Part shown: one piece after another, positions 53,531 to 63,541 of the stretch
How positions within the stretch are numbered: the first letter of the stretch is position 1
Layout of the letters: each line of letters opens with the position of its first letter
Assembly (NCBI GenBank): GCA_026417115.1
Contig: JAOADW010000030.1
Span: 42,189 to 106,188, forward strand
From: Rhodocyclaceae bacterium
GTDB taxonomy: Bacteria > Pseudomonadota > Gammaproteobacteria > Burkholderiales > Rhodocyclaceae
Direction: 5' to 3'
DNA: 64,000 bases
Notes under the pieces: model-generated
What the model saw: the letters and a program-made list of their open reading frames with translations, nothing else
What the model was told of the DNA's origin: nothing
Databases searched by the model: none
Position numbers and translations under genes: made by a program

Positions 53531-56500
53531 ATGAAGAAAAGCCGCTTGCGGGCTGCAAGCATTGCCGTCCTCGCCTTGCTCGTGGCGTGGTGGCTCTTTC
53601 TCTGGCAGGGCGCTCCCCTCCTGCTTGCGTCCTGGCTGGTGCGCTGGGTTGCCGAGAACACCGGCTATCGCTTGACGCTTCCGCGGCTCGCTTTCGATCC
53701 TTTCGCCTTGCGTGTGCGTGTGGGCGCGCTCGAACTCGCCACGCCCACGGGAGAACGCCTCTTCTCAGGACAGGCCGCAGTCATCGATCTCTCGTGGCAA
53801 AGCCTCTGGCGCCGCGCCCTCGTCATCGACGCGGTCGAGCTGCTGCAACCGGTCGTGACCTTTGTTGACGACCCGCAAGAAAAAAACCATTTCGCGGGCT
53901 TGCTGGCGGCCTGGCGCACGCGCCAGGCCGCGGATGATCAAGCCGCTTTGCCACTGAGCATCGCTCGCCTCCAGATCCACGCAGGGCGCATCGAATACAC
54001 CGCGCGCGCGCAGCATATGCGGGCTGAGACGGTGAGCGTGTTTCCGCTCGATTTTTCGCTGACGGATTTCTCCACCGACGGTGAGGGGCGCTTCGAGCTC
54101 GTGGCGAAAGGTTCTTGGGGCGGCGAGTTCAAAGCGGCAGGACGTTTGTCGGTTTCCCCTTTGCGCCTTTCCGCGCAGGTGGAGCTTGCCGGCGCCAGTC
54201 TCGCCGCGCTCAACCCCTGGCTGCCCTTCTCGCCGATCTCGGACGTCTCTGGCGAGCTTTCGGCGCGCCTGCGCGTGGCCTTGAGCCGCGCAGAGGACGC
54301 TTTCGACGTCCTTGTCGATGACCTCGCACTTTCCCTTTCCCAGGCTCGTTTACACGCGACGTTGCCGAATCGGGTTCCCATTGCCGCGGAGATCGAGCGC
54401 CTGACGCTTTCTCAAGGCGTCTATCGATCCCACGAGCAGCGGGTGGCGGCCGAGTCGCTCGCCCTAGAAGGCGTCAAGCTCGGCGTCTCGGGCGAGGAAG
54501 CGGCAAGCCTTGCGGCGCTTGTGATCACACGTCCGCATCTGGCGCTCGCGACGCGGGAAATCGAAATCGAGGCGCTCACGTTGGCAGGATTTTCCGGCCG
54601 TTTGACGCGCCGCGCCGATGGAAGGATCGACGGGCTGGTGCGCTTGGTTCCGCTGACCGGAAACGAGGCGCAACTCGCCTTCCCCAGCGATGGCGAAGAA
54701 AGTCCACGCTGGCGCTACCGTGTCGGGCAGACGATCGCCGTCGATGGCCGTGTGCATTGGCGGGACGAGACGGTGACGCCGGTGGCGGAAGCCACGGTCG
54801 GGTGGTCGCGTCTTGCGTTGGGGACGCTCACAGATGAGCTTGCCGAGCCGGTGGCCATCTCCGCCGAGCTCGGCGTCGAGGCAGGCGGCGCCCTGCGGCT
54901 GGCGGGGCACATCACGCCCAAGCCATTGGCAGGCGAGCTCGCCTTCCGCCTGGCGGGGTTGTCATTGCGCCCATTCCAGCCCTATCTGGCCACTTTCACG
55001 ACGCTGCGCATCGTCGATGGGCGGCTTTCTGGCGAGGGGCGACTTCGCTATGACGAAGGAAAAGCATTGCGCGTAACCGCCGATGCCCGCCTCGATGCGC
55101 TGCATCTGCTCGCGCCTGGCTGGGATCGGCCTTTTCTCGCCTGGGAAAGGCTTTCCGTCCATGGGCTGAGCCTGGAGCGCCAAGCGCTCACGGTGCGCGA
55201 AGCGATCGTCACGGGGCTAGACGCCGAGCTTGTGATCGATGCCGAAAAACGCGTCAACCTCAGCCAGGTCCTCAAGCGCGAGAAAATCACGGCGCCTGGC
55301 GCGGCCGCCGCGGAGCCGGCGGCGTCTTCCTGGACGTTCATGCTCGAGCGCCTGCGCTGTGAGCATTGTGCCCTCGATTTCGCCGACCTCTCCTTGCTGA
55401 TGCCGTTTTTTGCGCGCATCTACGAGCTTTCTGGCGTGATCGTGAATCTTGCGAACACGCTCGACGCCTCAGGCCATCTCGAATTCGAAGGAAGGGTCGA
55501 TGAAGGGGGTCTCGTGCGAGCGGCAGGGCGCGTCGATCTCTTCGATCCGACGCGTGTACTCGATCTCGACGCGCGTTTCCGCAACATCGAGATGACCCGC
55601 CTGACGCCTTATGCGGCCACTTTTCTCGGCCGCAAGATCACATCCGGCAAGCTTTCCCTCGCTCTTCGCTATACGGTGGAAAATCGGCAGCTGACTGGCG
55701 ATAACCGTGTGATCATCGATCGACTCGTGCTGGGCGAGCACGTCGCAAGTCCACAGGCGCGCGACCTGCCGCTCGATCTGGCTCTGGCGCTCTTACAGGA
55801 CGCCGAAGGGCGCATCGAGCTGGGGCTGCCGATCTCGGGCAGCCTCGATGACCCGCAAGTGAGCGTGGGCGCGCTCGTTTGGAAAGCGATTTCCAACGTC
55901 ATCGGCAAGATCGTCAGTGCTCCTCTGCGCCTACTTGCTGCATTGAGCGGTGGCGGCGAAAAGGACGAGAGCATCGCTTTCGCGCCCGGCAGCGCGAAGC
56001 TCTTGCCTCCCGAGCGCGAGAAGATCGCTCGACTTGCGCAGGCGCTGGCGAAGCGGCCGAGCCTTTTGCTCGGCATCGAAGGCGCCTATGCCGAAGCCGA
56101 CCGTTGGGCGCTTGCCGATGCTGCGGTGCGCCGTGCCGTGCTCCTCCAGGCGGGTTACACGGTGCCCGAACGGGAAGACCCGGGCCCGATCTCGATTACT
56201 CATCCGAAAATCCAGGCAGCGCTTGAAGCGCTCTACGCGGAGCGTTTCGGCGCCGACGATCTGTCCAAATTGAAGGAGGCTTTCCGCGCGGCGAATCCCG
56301 GCCAGTTGCCGGCAACCCTGGGAGAGCGGCTTTTCTCACGCATGGCGGGCATGTTGCGCGAGAATATGACCGTCAGCGCCGAAGAGATCGAGCGTCTGAA
56401 GGGCGCGCACTACCCGATGGAACTCTATGCGCGCTTGGTGGAGAGAGAAGCGATTACGGAAACGGACCTCATGGCCTTGGCAAAAGCGCGCGCCGCCGAA

Positions 56501-56626
56501 GTCTGGCGCGGTTTCCGTGAAGAGGGCGTGGCGCCGGAACGCTTGCGCCAAGCGGCCCCCGGGGTGAGCGAGAGGCGCGAAGCCGATATGATTCCGCTGC
56601 GCCTTTTTCTCGAAACAGAGAAGTAA
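53531..56626 (+). CDS. DUF748 (AsmA-like) envelope protein
   Basis: 1031 residues with one N-terminal membrane anchor (AASIAVLALLVAWWLFLW) and long repetitive beta-rich regions of the AsmA/DUF748 type (VRVGALELATPTGERLF, GRLSGEGRLRYDEGKALRV, GLPISGSLDDPQVSVGALVW). Near the C-terminus a stretch FAPGSAKLLPPEREKIARLA recalls the OmpA-like module present in family members. Such proteins span the periplasm and are linked to lipid transport or outer-membrane assembly; not proven for this one. The start is ATG 53531; the open frame further left overlaps rsmE's start. Confidence 0.87.
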   Translation: MKKSRLRAASIAVLALLVAWWLFLWQGAPLLLASWLVRWVAENTGYRLTLPRLAFDPFALRVRVGALELATPTGERLFSGQAAVIDLSWQSLWRRALVIDAVELLQPVVTFVDDPQEKNHFAGLLAAWRTRQAADDQAALPLSIARLQIHAGRIEYTARAQHMRAETVSVFPLDFSLTDFSTDGEGRFELVAKGSWGGEFKAAGRLSVSPLRLSAQVELAGASLAALNPWLPFSPISDVSGELSARLRVALSRAEDAFDVLVDDLALSLSQARLHATLPNRVPIAAEIERLTLSQGVYRSHEQRVAAESLALEGVKLGVSGEEAASLAALVITRPHLALATREIEIEALTLAGFSGRLTRRADGRIDGLVRLVPLTGNEAQLAFPSDGEESPRWRYRVGQTIAVDGRVHWRDETVTPVAEATVGWSRLALGTLTDELAEPVAISAELGVEAGGALRLAGHITPKPLAGELAFRLAGLSLRPFQPYLATFTTLRIVDGRLSGEGRLRYDEGKALRVTADARLDALHLLAPGWDRPFLAWERLSVHGLSLERQALTVREAIVTGLDAELVIDAEKRVNLSQVLKREKITAPGAAAAEPAASSWTFMLERLRCEHCALDFADLSLLMPFFARIYELSGVIVNLANTLDASGHLEFEGRVDEGGLVRAAGRVDLFDPTRVLDLDARFRNIEMTRLTPYAATFLGRKITSGKLSLALRYTVENRQLTGDNRVIIDRLVLGEHVASPQARDLPLDLALALLQDAEGRIELGLPISGSLDDPQVSVGALVWKAISNVIGKIVSAPLRLLAALSGGGEKDESIAFAPGSAKLLPPEREKIARLAQALAKRPSLLLGIEGAYAEADRWALADAAVRRAVLLQAGYTVPEREDPGPISITHPKIQAALEALYAERFGADDLSKLKEAFRAANPGQLPATLGERLFSRMAGMLRENMTVSAEEIERLKGAHYPMELYARLVEREAITETDLMALAKARAAEVWRGFREEGVAPERLRQAAPGVSERREADMIPLRLFLETEK

Positions 56627-56666
56627 CATCCTGACCCAAGTCGTCAACGCAAAGGAGGCAATACCC

Positions 56667-57227
56667 ATGGTCAGTACCCCTACCCCCGTCTGCAATTTCG
56701 GCTGGAAAGCCGTCGACTTCGATCTTCCCGGCGTCGATGGCCGGCGCTATAACCTATCGTCGGTGCGCGGTATGAGGGGGCTGCTCGTGATGTTCATCTG
56801 CAATCATTGTCCCTATGTCAAGGCCGTCATCCATCGCATCGTGCGGGATGCGCGCGAGCTCAAGAAATTCGGCATTGGCTCGATCGCGATCATGAGCAAC
56901 GATCCCAGCGAATACCCGGAGGATTCTTGGGACAACATGGTCAGAATCGCGCGCGAGTTGGATTTCCCGTTTCCTTACGTGCTCGACGAGACCCAGGAAG
57001 TCGCCAAGGCCTATGGCGCCGTCTGCACCCCCGATTTCTTCGGTTTCAACGCCAAGCTCGAGCTGCAGTATCGAGGCCGCCTCGATGAATCGCGCAAGGA
57101 AACCGCGCCCGAAGGCGTGCGCCGCGATCTCTTCGAAGCGATGAAACAGATCGCACAGACCGGCCAGGGCCCGCGCGAGCAGTTTCCGTCGATTGGCTGT
57201 TCGATCAAGTGGCGTACGCCGCAATGA
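56667..57227 (+). CDS. Peroxiredoxin-like thioredoxin-family protein
   Basis: 186 residues, AhpC/TSA-like 'PRX-like 1' group. Seen: KAVDFDLPGVDGRRYNLSSV, then VMFICNHCPYVKAV with the CxxC-like cysteines, IAIMSNDPSEYPEDSW, and AYGAVCTPDFFGFN. Likely a thiol-disulfide redox protein in the cytoplasm; no signal peptide. AAGGAGG before the ATG. It precedes the carboxysome operon by 312 bases on the same strand but probably belongs to a different transcript. Confidence 0.88.
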   Translation: MVSTPTPVCNFGWKAVDFDLPGVDGRRYNLSSVRGMRGLLVMFICNHCPYVKAVIHRIVRDARELKKFGIGSIAIMSNDPSEYPEDSWDNMVRIARELDFPFPYVLDETQEVAKAYGAVCTPDFFGFNAKLELQYRGRLDESRKETAPEGVRRDLFEAMKQIAQTGQGPREQFPSIGCSIKWRTPQ

Positions 57228-57539
57228 GGCAGGCGGCCGAGCGCAAAATCTCTGCGGACTGACGAGGAGAGAAGCTGCATGGTGTGCAGACCTCCATCGC
57301 CGGCCTGTTGGGGGGGATCATGGGGATGGCATGGACGTGGTCGTGCAAGAGTCGCGACGAGACGACGGAAGTCTAATAAGCTATATCTTATGCTTACGAT
57401 AAAAATAAACAAATTGTTCTTATCGATCTTTATTGCAGAATGCCGAGCAGCGGATCGCCGATGGCGTACGAAAACAGCGATTCGACCTCGCCGTAGAATC
57501 ATGTTTGCTGACCAACAACTTCCTTGAGAGGAGCGACAC
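57228..57539 (+). promoter_or_regulatory. Control region of the RuBisCO/carboxysome operon
   Basis: 312-base gap upstream of cbbL with no gene. The middle (57372-57440) is strikingly AT-rich for this genome. A LysR-type T-N11-A palindrome TTAT-N7-ATAA lies at 57388-57402, and a similar TTAT-N7-TATT at 57420-57434, consistent with CbbR binding. A loose TTGTTC (57414-57419) with CAGAAT (57436-57441), 16 bases apart, is a promoter candidate. GAGAGGAG at 57525-57532 is the cbbL ribosome site. No cbbR gene is adjacent. Confidence 0.55.
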
Positions 57540-58961
57540 ATGGCAGTTAAGACATATAGCGCTGGCGTGAAGGAATATCGTCAGACGTATTGGACGCCGG
57601 AATACACCCCTTTGGATACCGATCTTCTGGCGGTGTTCAAGGTTACGCCTCAGCCTGGCGTGGATCGCGAGGAGGCGGCGGCAGCCGTCGCTGCCGAATC
57701 TTCGACCGGCACATGGACGACCGTGTGGACGGATCTGCTCACCGACCTCGATTACTACAAAGGACGTGCCTATCGGATCGAGGATGTGCCGGGCGATGAC
57801 AGCTGCTTTTATGCTTACATCGCCTATCCCATCGACTTGTTCGAGGAAGGGTCGATGGTCAACGTCTTCACTTCGTTGGTCGGCAACGTGTTTGGTTTCA
57901 AGGCAGTGCGCGCTTTGCGTCTGGAAGACGTGCGCTTCCCGATCGCCTATGTCAAGACATGCGGCGGTCCTCCGCATGGCATTCAGGTCGAGCGCGACAT
58001 TCTGAACAAGTATGGTCGGCCGCTGCTGGGTTGTACCATCAAGCCCAAACTGGGTTTGTCCGCCAAGAACTATGGCCGCGCCGTCTATGAGTGTCTGCGG
58101 GGTGGTCTTGATTTCACCAAGGATGACGAGAACGTCAACAGCCAACCCTTCATGCGCTGGAAGCAGCGCTTCGATTTCGTCATGGAGGCGGTGCAGAAAG
58201 CCGAAGCCGAAACGGGCGAACGCAAGGGACATTATCTCAACGTGACTGCGCCGACTCCGGAAGAAATGTATAGGCGCGCCGAATATGCCAAAGAAATCGG
58301 CGCCCCCATCATCATGCACGACTATATTACGGGCGGCTTCTGCGCCAATACGGGCTTGGCCAACTGGTGCCGCAATAACGGCGTGTTGTTGCACCTGCAT
58401 CGCGCAATGCATGCGGTGATCGACCGCAATCCGCATCATGGCATTCACTTCCGCGTGCTGACCAAGATCGCACGGCTTTCAGGCGCCGATCATCTCCATA
58501 CGGGTACCGTTGTCGGCAAGCTTGAGGGTGACCGCCAAGCAACCCTCGGATGGATCGATTTGCTGCGTGAATCTTTTGTGCCCGAGGATCGTTCGCGGGG
58601 TATCTTTTTCGATCAGGATTGGGGATCGATGCCAGGCGCCTTCGCGGTGGCTTCGGGGGGTATCCATGTCTGGCATATGCCTGTGCTTTTGTCGATCTTC
58701 GGCGACGATGCGGTGTTCCAATTCGGCGGTGGCACCTTGGGCCACCCCTGGGGCAACGCAGCGGGCGCGTGCGCCAACCGCGTGGCGCTCGAAGCCTGTG
58801 TCCAAGCGCGCAACGAGGGGCGCCAGCTCGAGAAGGAAGGCAAGGAAATCCTGATGGCCGCGGCGCAGCACTCGCCAGAGCTCAAGATCGCCATGGAAAC
58901 GTGGAAGGAGATCAAGTTCGAGTTCGACGTCGTAGATAAGCTGGACGTCACCAACAAGTAA
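57540..58961 (+). CDS. cbbL: RuBisCO large subunit, form IA (carboxysomal type)
   Basis: 473 residues. Fixes CO2 on RuBP. Seen: [40 protein letters not shown], carbamylated lysine region [20 protein letters not shown], loop 6 lysine in [11 protein letters not shown], and [20 protein letters not shown]. As it is followed by cbbS and csoS2 it is the carboxysome-packed form. Codon use is somewhat less GC-extreme than the neighbours, as is common for a highly expressed gene. Confidence 0.98.
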   Translation: MAVKTYSAGVKEYRQTYWTPEYTPLDTDLLAVFKVTPQPGVDREEAAAAVAAESSTGTWTTVWTDLLTDLDYYKGRAYRIEDVPGDDSCFYAYIAYPIDLFEEGSMVNVFTSLVGNVFGFKAVRALRLEDVRFPIAYVKTCGGPPHGIQVERDILNKYGRPLLGCTIKPKLGLSAKNYGRAVYECLRGGLDFTKDDENVNSQPFMRWKQRFDFVMEAVQKAEAETGERKGHYLNVTAPTPEEMYRRAEYAKEIGAPIIMHDYITGGFCANTGLANWCRNNGVLLHLHRAMHAVIDRNPHHGIHFRVLTKIARLSGADHLHTGTVVGKLEGDRQATLGWIDLLRESFVPEDRSRGIFFDQDWGSMPGAFAVASGGIHVWHMPVLLSIFGDDAVFQFGGGTLGHPWGNAAGACANRVALEACVQARNEGRQLEKEGKEILMAAAQHSPELKIAMETWKEIKFEFDVVDKLDVTNK

Positions 58962-59009
58962 GAGTAAGCATGCGGGCCTTCATTTTTCCAATTTGAAAGG
59001 ATGCGGATC

Positions 59010-59339
59010 ATGGCTTCAGTGCAAGCATATCGTTCGAGCAAGAAATACGAGACGTTTTCCTATCTACCCCAAATGACGCCCGAGCAGGTGCGCAAGCAGA
59101 TCGCCTACGCCCTTGCTCAGGGCTGGAACCCCGCGGTGGAGCATACCGAGCGGGGCACGCCGGCGAGCGTCAGCTTTTGGTATATGTGGAAACTTCCCAT
59201 GTTTGGCGAACAGTCGGTCGATGCCGTGCTCGCGGAAATCGAGGCATGCCATCGCGAATTTCCGGATCACATGGTGCGTTTTGTCGCGTATGACAACTAC
59301 GCACAAAGCCAGGGCTTGGCGTTCGTGGTCTATCGCTAA
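59010..59339 (+). CDS. cbbS: RuBisCO small subunit
   Basis: 109 residues. Seen: [51 protein letters not shown] and [20 protein letters not shown]. Start taken at ATG 59010 (AAAGGA 8 bases before), giving [10 protein letters not shown] like other carboxysomal small subunits; ATG 59001 is within the ribosome site. 48 bases after cbbL. Confidence 0.97.
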   Translation: MASVQAYRSSKKYETFSYLPQMTPEQVRKQIAYALAQGWNPAVEHTERGTPASVSFWYMWKLPMFGEQSVDAVLAEIEACHREFPDHMVRFVAYDNYAQSQGLAFVVYR

Positions 59340-59426
59340 TGCTCGCGGCCGCAGCAAAGGCGGTCGGCAGTGACCAACCCATTTTCAGGCTCGCTGCGGC
59401 GGGCCTGCAACGAGCGAGGTGTGCGC

Positions 59427-61727
59427 ATGACACAAGCGATGACGGAAGAGAGAGAGCGGCAAACGCAAGTGACGCTCTCAGGGCGTGAGTTGGCCATGCG
59501 GCGACGCCAGGCCATGGCGCGTTTGGGCAAAGCCGGCGCAAGCTGGATGGCGGCAGCCAATAAAACGGCCGCGATGGCGAGAGCAGCAAATCGCGTTGTT
59601 CTCTCTGGATCCCCGGCGGGGAATGAGGCGACGATCGCCCTCACCCCCGAGACCAAGCCAGCGCGCGCACGCCGCGAGGCCCTGAGTCGTATGGGCAAGG
59701 CGGCCTTGGCGCCGTCGCTTCAAAGTCGCGGCGAGGCGCGGCCCGTTGCGCGTCCCTCCGAACCGCGTGACGCCGTATCGATCGCGCCGGCAGGCGATTT
59801 CGATTACTCTGGCCCCGAAAGAAATGGACCGGATGGTGAGATGAAAATTCCTGCGCCAGCCGTCACGACATCATTGCCCGCATCGAATGAGGGCGCTCGG
59901 CGTGTCAGCGTGGCGCCCACGGGGCGCGCGTTGGCGCAAGCGCGCCGCGCCGTGCTCGCGAAAGAAGGCAAGGCGGGGTTGAAGCGGGTTGCGCAAGCGG
60001 TGAAGATTGCCGCCGCCATGCCGGAGCAAGATTGGCAAGCGGCGATCAATTCGGGCGCGACGGGGCGGCAAATCGCCATGCAGCGTCGACTCGTGCGGTC
60101 TTTGACGGGCAAGTCGGCCGAGGAGTCCGCTGCGCCAAGCCGCCCTTGCGGACGCATGCGCCCCGCGGTGGCCAAGGGGGAGGCTCCGATCAAGGTCGAG
60201 GAAGGACATACCTTGTCGGGCCAGAAGGTGACCGGCACCATGGTGGAGCGCAGCAAGCTTGTGACGGGCAACGAGGCGGGAGCTGCGCGCGTCATCACGG
60301 GCACCGAATACATCGGCGCCGAACAATATGACAAGCTTGGAGTTTCTCGCCCGCAGCCCAATCCGCCGAAAGTGTCCGTGGCCGAGACGCCAAAAGGGAA
60401 ATCGATCACGGGCGCCTTGGTTGGGAGATCGCCGAAGGTGACGGGCGACGAGGTGGGAGCAGCGCGCGTGCTGACGGGTACCCCTTATGTCGGCGTCGCG
60501 AAAGAGGCGGAAACGCCGGAAAAGGTCGTCGTCACTCATACGGCGGGTGGCAGACCGGTGACGGGCACCTACGTCGGGCGCAGCGCGAAGATGACGGGCG
60601 ATGAGCGTGGTATCTGCGCCAAAGTGACCGGCACCGAATATTTGGCGGCTGAGCTCGTGCGGCAGGAGTGCGCCATCGAGCCGCCGGGCTCGCCTGCGAA
60701 GGTTACGGTGTCGACTACCTTGGGCGGCAGACCTGTTTCGGGCGCTGCGGTCGGGCGTTCGCCGAAGGTAACGGGAGACGAGCCTGGCGCCTGCCGTCCG
60801 ATTACAGGTTCTCAATATTACAATACGCGCGATTTTGCCGAGCTATGCCCGCGGCCAAGCGAGCGCCGCCCCGCCTCGGTGATGTCTCCGCCTCCTCACC
60901 GGCAGCCTGCCGCCGCAACGGAGGAAACAGTGTTCCCAAAGCCCTTGGGTGACGCAGGATGTGAGGCCGCCTGCGCCACCGCTCATCCTTTTGGCCTCGA
61001 CCGACGCCCTCTGGAGCAGGCTGAAGTCGCCATCATTCCGGCCGTGGCGGTGACGGGCGATAGGCCCGGCGCTGGCGGAGCAGTGACCACGGGGGACGAG
61101 CGCGGCGCCTGTCTGCCCATTACCGGTACCCCTTACGTCGGCGAAGACAACATGCGGGCGAACTGCTCCCCATCCAGCCCTGCCAGCGGGCGTTATCTTG
61201 CCCGTCCGCAAGCGGCGCCAGAAGAAGATGCGGCGTATGGCTTGGCTCCTCGTGACTTCAGCATCCAGACGCCGGCGCGCGAGGCATGGCGCCGACGCAT
61301 GACGATTACGGGCGTGCAGACGGAAGATCAGCGCATCACCGGCCCGGTAAGCAAGGCCAGCGGCCTGATTACGGGCACTCCTGATTTTCGTTCGCGCGCG
61401 GCTGCCAGCGCGACGTCGAAGACGAGCATCGACGAAGTGCAGTCCGCCCAAACCAGTGCAGCGCATCGGCTTAGCGGTCATGGCGCTTACATTCCCAAGA
61501 TCACGGGTGATGCGTGGCTGCCGACGAGTCGGGTGACGGGCACCGAAGGAGCCTCTGTTTTGGCGCGAAATCCGTCCTTGCGCGGCGAACCTCGCGGAAA
61601 GGCAGTCGGCGCGCGCGAATTTCGCGACCTCGAACGTCAGCCTGTGCCAGAGAGCAAAGTGACGGGGTCTTCCGGAAACACCACGCGCGGCGCGGTGGTG
61701 ACGCTCTCCGGCGGTGCGCGCGCATGA
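59427..61727 (+). CDS. csoS2: Carboxysome assembly scaffold CsoS2
   Basis: 766 residues, intrinsically disordered scaffold that links RuBisCO to the shell. N-domain: four short basic helices with the RuBisCO-binding pattern (ELAMRRRQAMARLGK about 21, ARARREALSRMGK about 79, ALAQARRAVLAKEGK about 168, QIAMQRRLVRSLTGK about 215). Middle: four clear VTG-type repeats (about 258-305, 316-358, 366-412, 425-474) and a degenerate fifth (538-580). C-domain: DFSIQTPAREAWRRRM, ITGPVSKASGLITGTP, and KVTGSSGNTTRGAVVTLSGG end. Shorter than the Halothiobacillus form (six or more middle repeats). ATG 59427 chosen; a GTG at 59370 adds 19 unlike residues. Confidence 0.95.
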   Translation: MTQAMTEERERQTQVTLSGRELAMRRRQAMARLGKAGASWMAAANKTAAMARAANRVVLSGSPAGNEATIALTPETKPARARREALSRMGKAALAPSLQSRGEARPVARPSEPRDAVSIAPAGDFDYSGPERNGPDGEMKIPAPAVTTSLPASNEGARRVSVAPTGRALAQARRAVLAKEGKAGLKRVAQAVKIAAAMPEQDWQAAINSGATGRQIAMQRRLVRSLTGKSAEESAAPSRPCGRMRPAVAKGEAPIKVEEGHTLSGQKVTGTMVERSKLVTGNEAGAARVITGTEYIGAEQYDKLGVSRPQPNPPKVSVAETPKGKSITGALVGRSPKVTGDEVGAARVLTGTPYVGVAKEAETPEKVVVTHTAGGRPVTGTYVGRSAKMTGDERGICAKVTGTEYLAAELVRQECAIEPPGSPAKVTVSTTLGGRPVSGAAVGRSPKVTGDEPGACRPITGSQYYNTRDFAELCPRPSERRPASVMSPPPHRQPAAATEETVFPKPLGDAGCEAACATAHPFGLDRRPLEQAEVAIIPAVAVTGDRPGAGGAVTTGDERGACLPITGTPYVGEDNMRANCSPSSPASGRYLARPQAAPEEDAAYGLAPRDFSIQTPAREAWRRRMTITGVQTEDQRITGPVSKASGLITGTPDFRSRAAASATSKTSIDEVQSAQTSAAHRLSGHGAYIPKITGDAWLPTSRVTGTEGASVLARNPSLRGEPRGKAVGAREFRDLERQPVPESKVTGSSGNTTRGAVVTLSGGARA

Positions 61728-61758
61728 CGGAGGAAGAGAAAGGAAGTCGGAGACGGGA

Positions 61759-63264
61759 ATGGTGGATACCCGCAAACGCAGAGCAGCCCTGATGGCTGCC
61801 GCCAACCCCAGGCCAGCGATGCGCGTTGCGCCCGGTCTCAGCTCTGGGGCGCAGCCGAATCCCGCTTGCGTCGTGGATTCCGGGCAACGTTGCGAGCACG
61901 CACTGGTGGATCGCGAGCTCAACCGGCGTCTGGCCGAGTATGAGATGCGGGTGCGGGCGCGTTTTGCCGCGATCGAACCGACTCTGCGCCAAATCTCTTT
62001 ACTGCCGCGCGAGGAAGATTTCGCTTGGCGCGCGCAAGAGTTTGCGCGTGACCGATTGGGGTTTGCGCTGCCGGAGTGGCGCCTCCAAAACGCATGGATT
62101 ACCGGTCTTGACGTCAGCGGGCTCTACGCTTATTGCGTCTTCAACACGTTCCTGCAAAGCGTGGCGGCGTCCAAAGAGGATCAGGCTCCGTGGCGTGAGC
62201 GCATGCCGATCGATGAGGCTTTTCTTTCCGCATGCGGTTACCATACGATCGACATTTCTCCCTGCGCCGATGGCCGCTTGCAGGGATTGCTCCCCTTCGT
62301 GCTGCGCATGGCGCCCAATCCCAACGTTTTTGTGAAGGCCTACGCGGGAGCCCTGTTCGACATCGAAAACGACCTTGCCGATTGGTCGATGCGCGAGCTC
62401 GATCGCCTGAGTGGCGGCATGCCAGGGCGCGAGGATTTCGCCTACCTGAAGATTGCCGTATATCACGTCAGCAGCTCCCATCCGGGTTCCCAAGGGTGCG
62501 CGGCGCATGGCAGCAATGACGTGGCAGCGATCGATGCCGCGCTGTCTCGCCTCAGAGAGCTGCAAGCGGCGATCGAAAACACCTATGGCCTGGGCGCTGC
62601 CCCTGACGTTTTGCTCATCGGCGTAGATACCGATACCGACGCGATTCGCATTCACCCGCCGGCGGCGGATGGGAGCTTGTCGGCTGCTCGCTTTCTCGAC
62701 AGCGCCGCGCTCTATCGCGAGACGCTTGGTCTGTCCGCCGAAGAGGCGCGCCGTCGCATCGATGCCGCCGTCGCTGCGTACGGCGAAATGCCTGCCGGTC
62801 TAGCGGCCCTTGTAGCGCAGATGATCGAAGCGAATTTTTCCCAGATCGAGTATGTGATCCATCATCATGCGGGACGCTATGCCGTCATTGGCCATGACGA
62901 AATTTTCATCTGCGCAGGTGAGGACGTTACCGAGCTGCAATTGCGGAACATGTATTACTACGCCCATCTGGATACGCTGGAAGAAGGTGCCGCGGACATG
63001 GACGTCGGCGTGAAGATTTTTTCCGGCCTCAATCTCGAGCGCGGGCTTGCCATACCGGTGCTGGTGCATTTCCGTTATGACGGCCGTGTGCCGGGATCGC
63101 GGGCGCGCGCAGAAGCGCGGTGTCGGCGCGTGGCGCAGGCCATCGCCGCGCGCTATCCCCAGCTGGCGACGAATAGGCGCATCCAGTGCGCCATGGCGGT
63201 CAGCGATCGTTGCGGCGGCGCCCCGCAAATGCTGCCCGAGGCGCCGTCGGATGAGCGTCACTAA
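61759..63264 (+). CDS. csoSCA: Carboxysomal carbonic anhydrase CsoSCA
   Basis: 501 residues, shell-associated epsilon/beta-type carbonic anhydrase that turns bicarbonate to CO2 for RuBisCO. Zinc ligands match the Halothiobacillus enzyme: Cys169 with Asp171/Arg173 in ISPCADGRLQG, His236 in AVYHVSS, Cys247 in SQGCAAHGSN. C-terminal domain as in the family. The N-terminal ~50 residues hold RKRRAALMAAA-type basic helix used for anchoring. Start ATG 61759 (GGAGACGGGA before it); an earlier GTG overlaps csoS2. Confidence 0.95.
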   Translation: MVDTRKRRAALMAAANPRPAMRVAPGLSSGAQPNPACVVDSGQRCEHALVDRELNRRLAEYEMRVRARFAAIEPTLRQISLLPREEDFAWRAQEFARDRLGFALPEWRLQNAWITGLDVSGLYAYCVFNTFLQSVAASKEDQAPWRERMPIDEAFLSACGYHTIDISPCADGRLQGLLPFVLRMAPNPNVFVKAYAGALFDIENDLADWSMRELDRLSGGMPGREDFAYLKIAVYHVSSSHPGSQGCAAHGSNDVAAIDAALSRLRELQAAIENTYGLGAAPDVLLIGVDTDTDAIRIHPPAADGSLSAARFLDSAALYRETLGLSAEEARRRIDAAVAAYGEMPAGLAALVAQMIEANFSQIEYVIHHHAGRYAVIGHDEIFICAGEDVTELQLRNMYYYAHLDTLEEGAADMDVGVKIFSGLNLERGLAIPVLVHFRYDGRVPGSRARAEARCRRVAQAIAARYPQLATNRRIQCAMAVSDRCGGAPQMLPEAPSDERH

Positions 63265-63283
63265 AGGCAGGGTAGGAGAGACC

Positions 63284-63541
63284 ATGAAGATCATGCGTGT
63301 GGAAAAGACGTTGGTATCGACTAATCGCATCGATGCTTTCGGCCATCGCCCGTTGTTGGTGGTGCAGGACAAGCCAGGCGGCCCGCGCAGCGTTGCCGTC
63401 GATGCAGTCGGCTGCGTGCCGGGTGATTGGGTGATCTGCGTCGGATCATCGGCGGCGCGAGATGCAGCCGGCGCTAAGGATTTTCCTTCCGACTTGACCA
63501 TCGTCGGCATCATCGACCATTGGGAGGGAGACAAAAACTGA
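63284..63541 (+). CDS. csoS4A: Carboxysome vertex protein CsoS4A (BMV)
   Basis: 85 residues, pentameric EutN/CcmL-type protein closing the 12 vertices. Seen: MKIMRVEKTLVSTNRIDAFG, VAVDAVGCVPGDWVICVGSS and DLTIVGIIDHW. Ribosome site GGTAGGAGAG. Shares one base (TGATG) with csoS4B. Confidence 0.96.
   Translation: MKIMRVEKTLVSTNRIDAFGHRPLLVVQDKPGGPRSVAVDAVGCVPGDWVICVGSSAARDAAGAKDFPSDLTIVGIIDHWEGDKN

Noticed and set aside
57279..57527. 82-codon open frame in the cbbL control region
   Set aside because: Crosses the AT-rich control island, has no family likeness and poor codon pattern.
59370..59426. Upstream GTG start for csoS2
   Set aside because: The added 19 residues do not resemble CsoS2 N-termini, and the ATG at 59427 starts the usual region.
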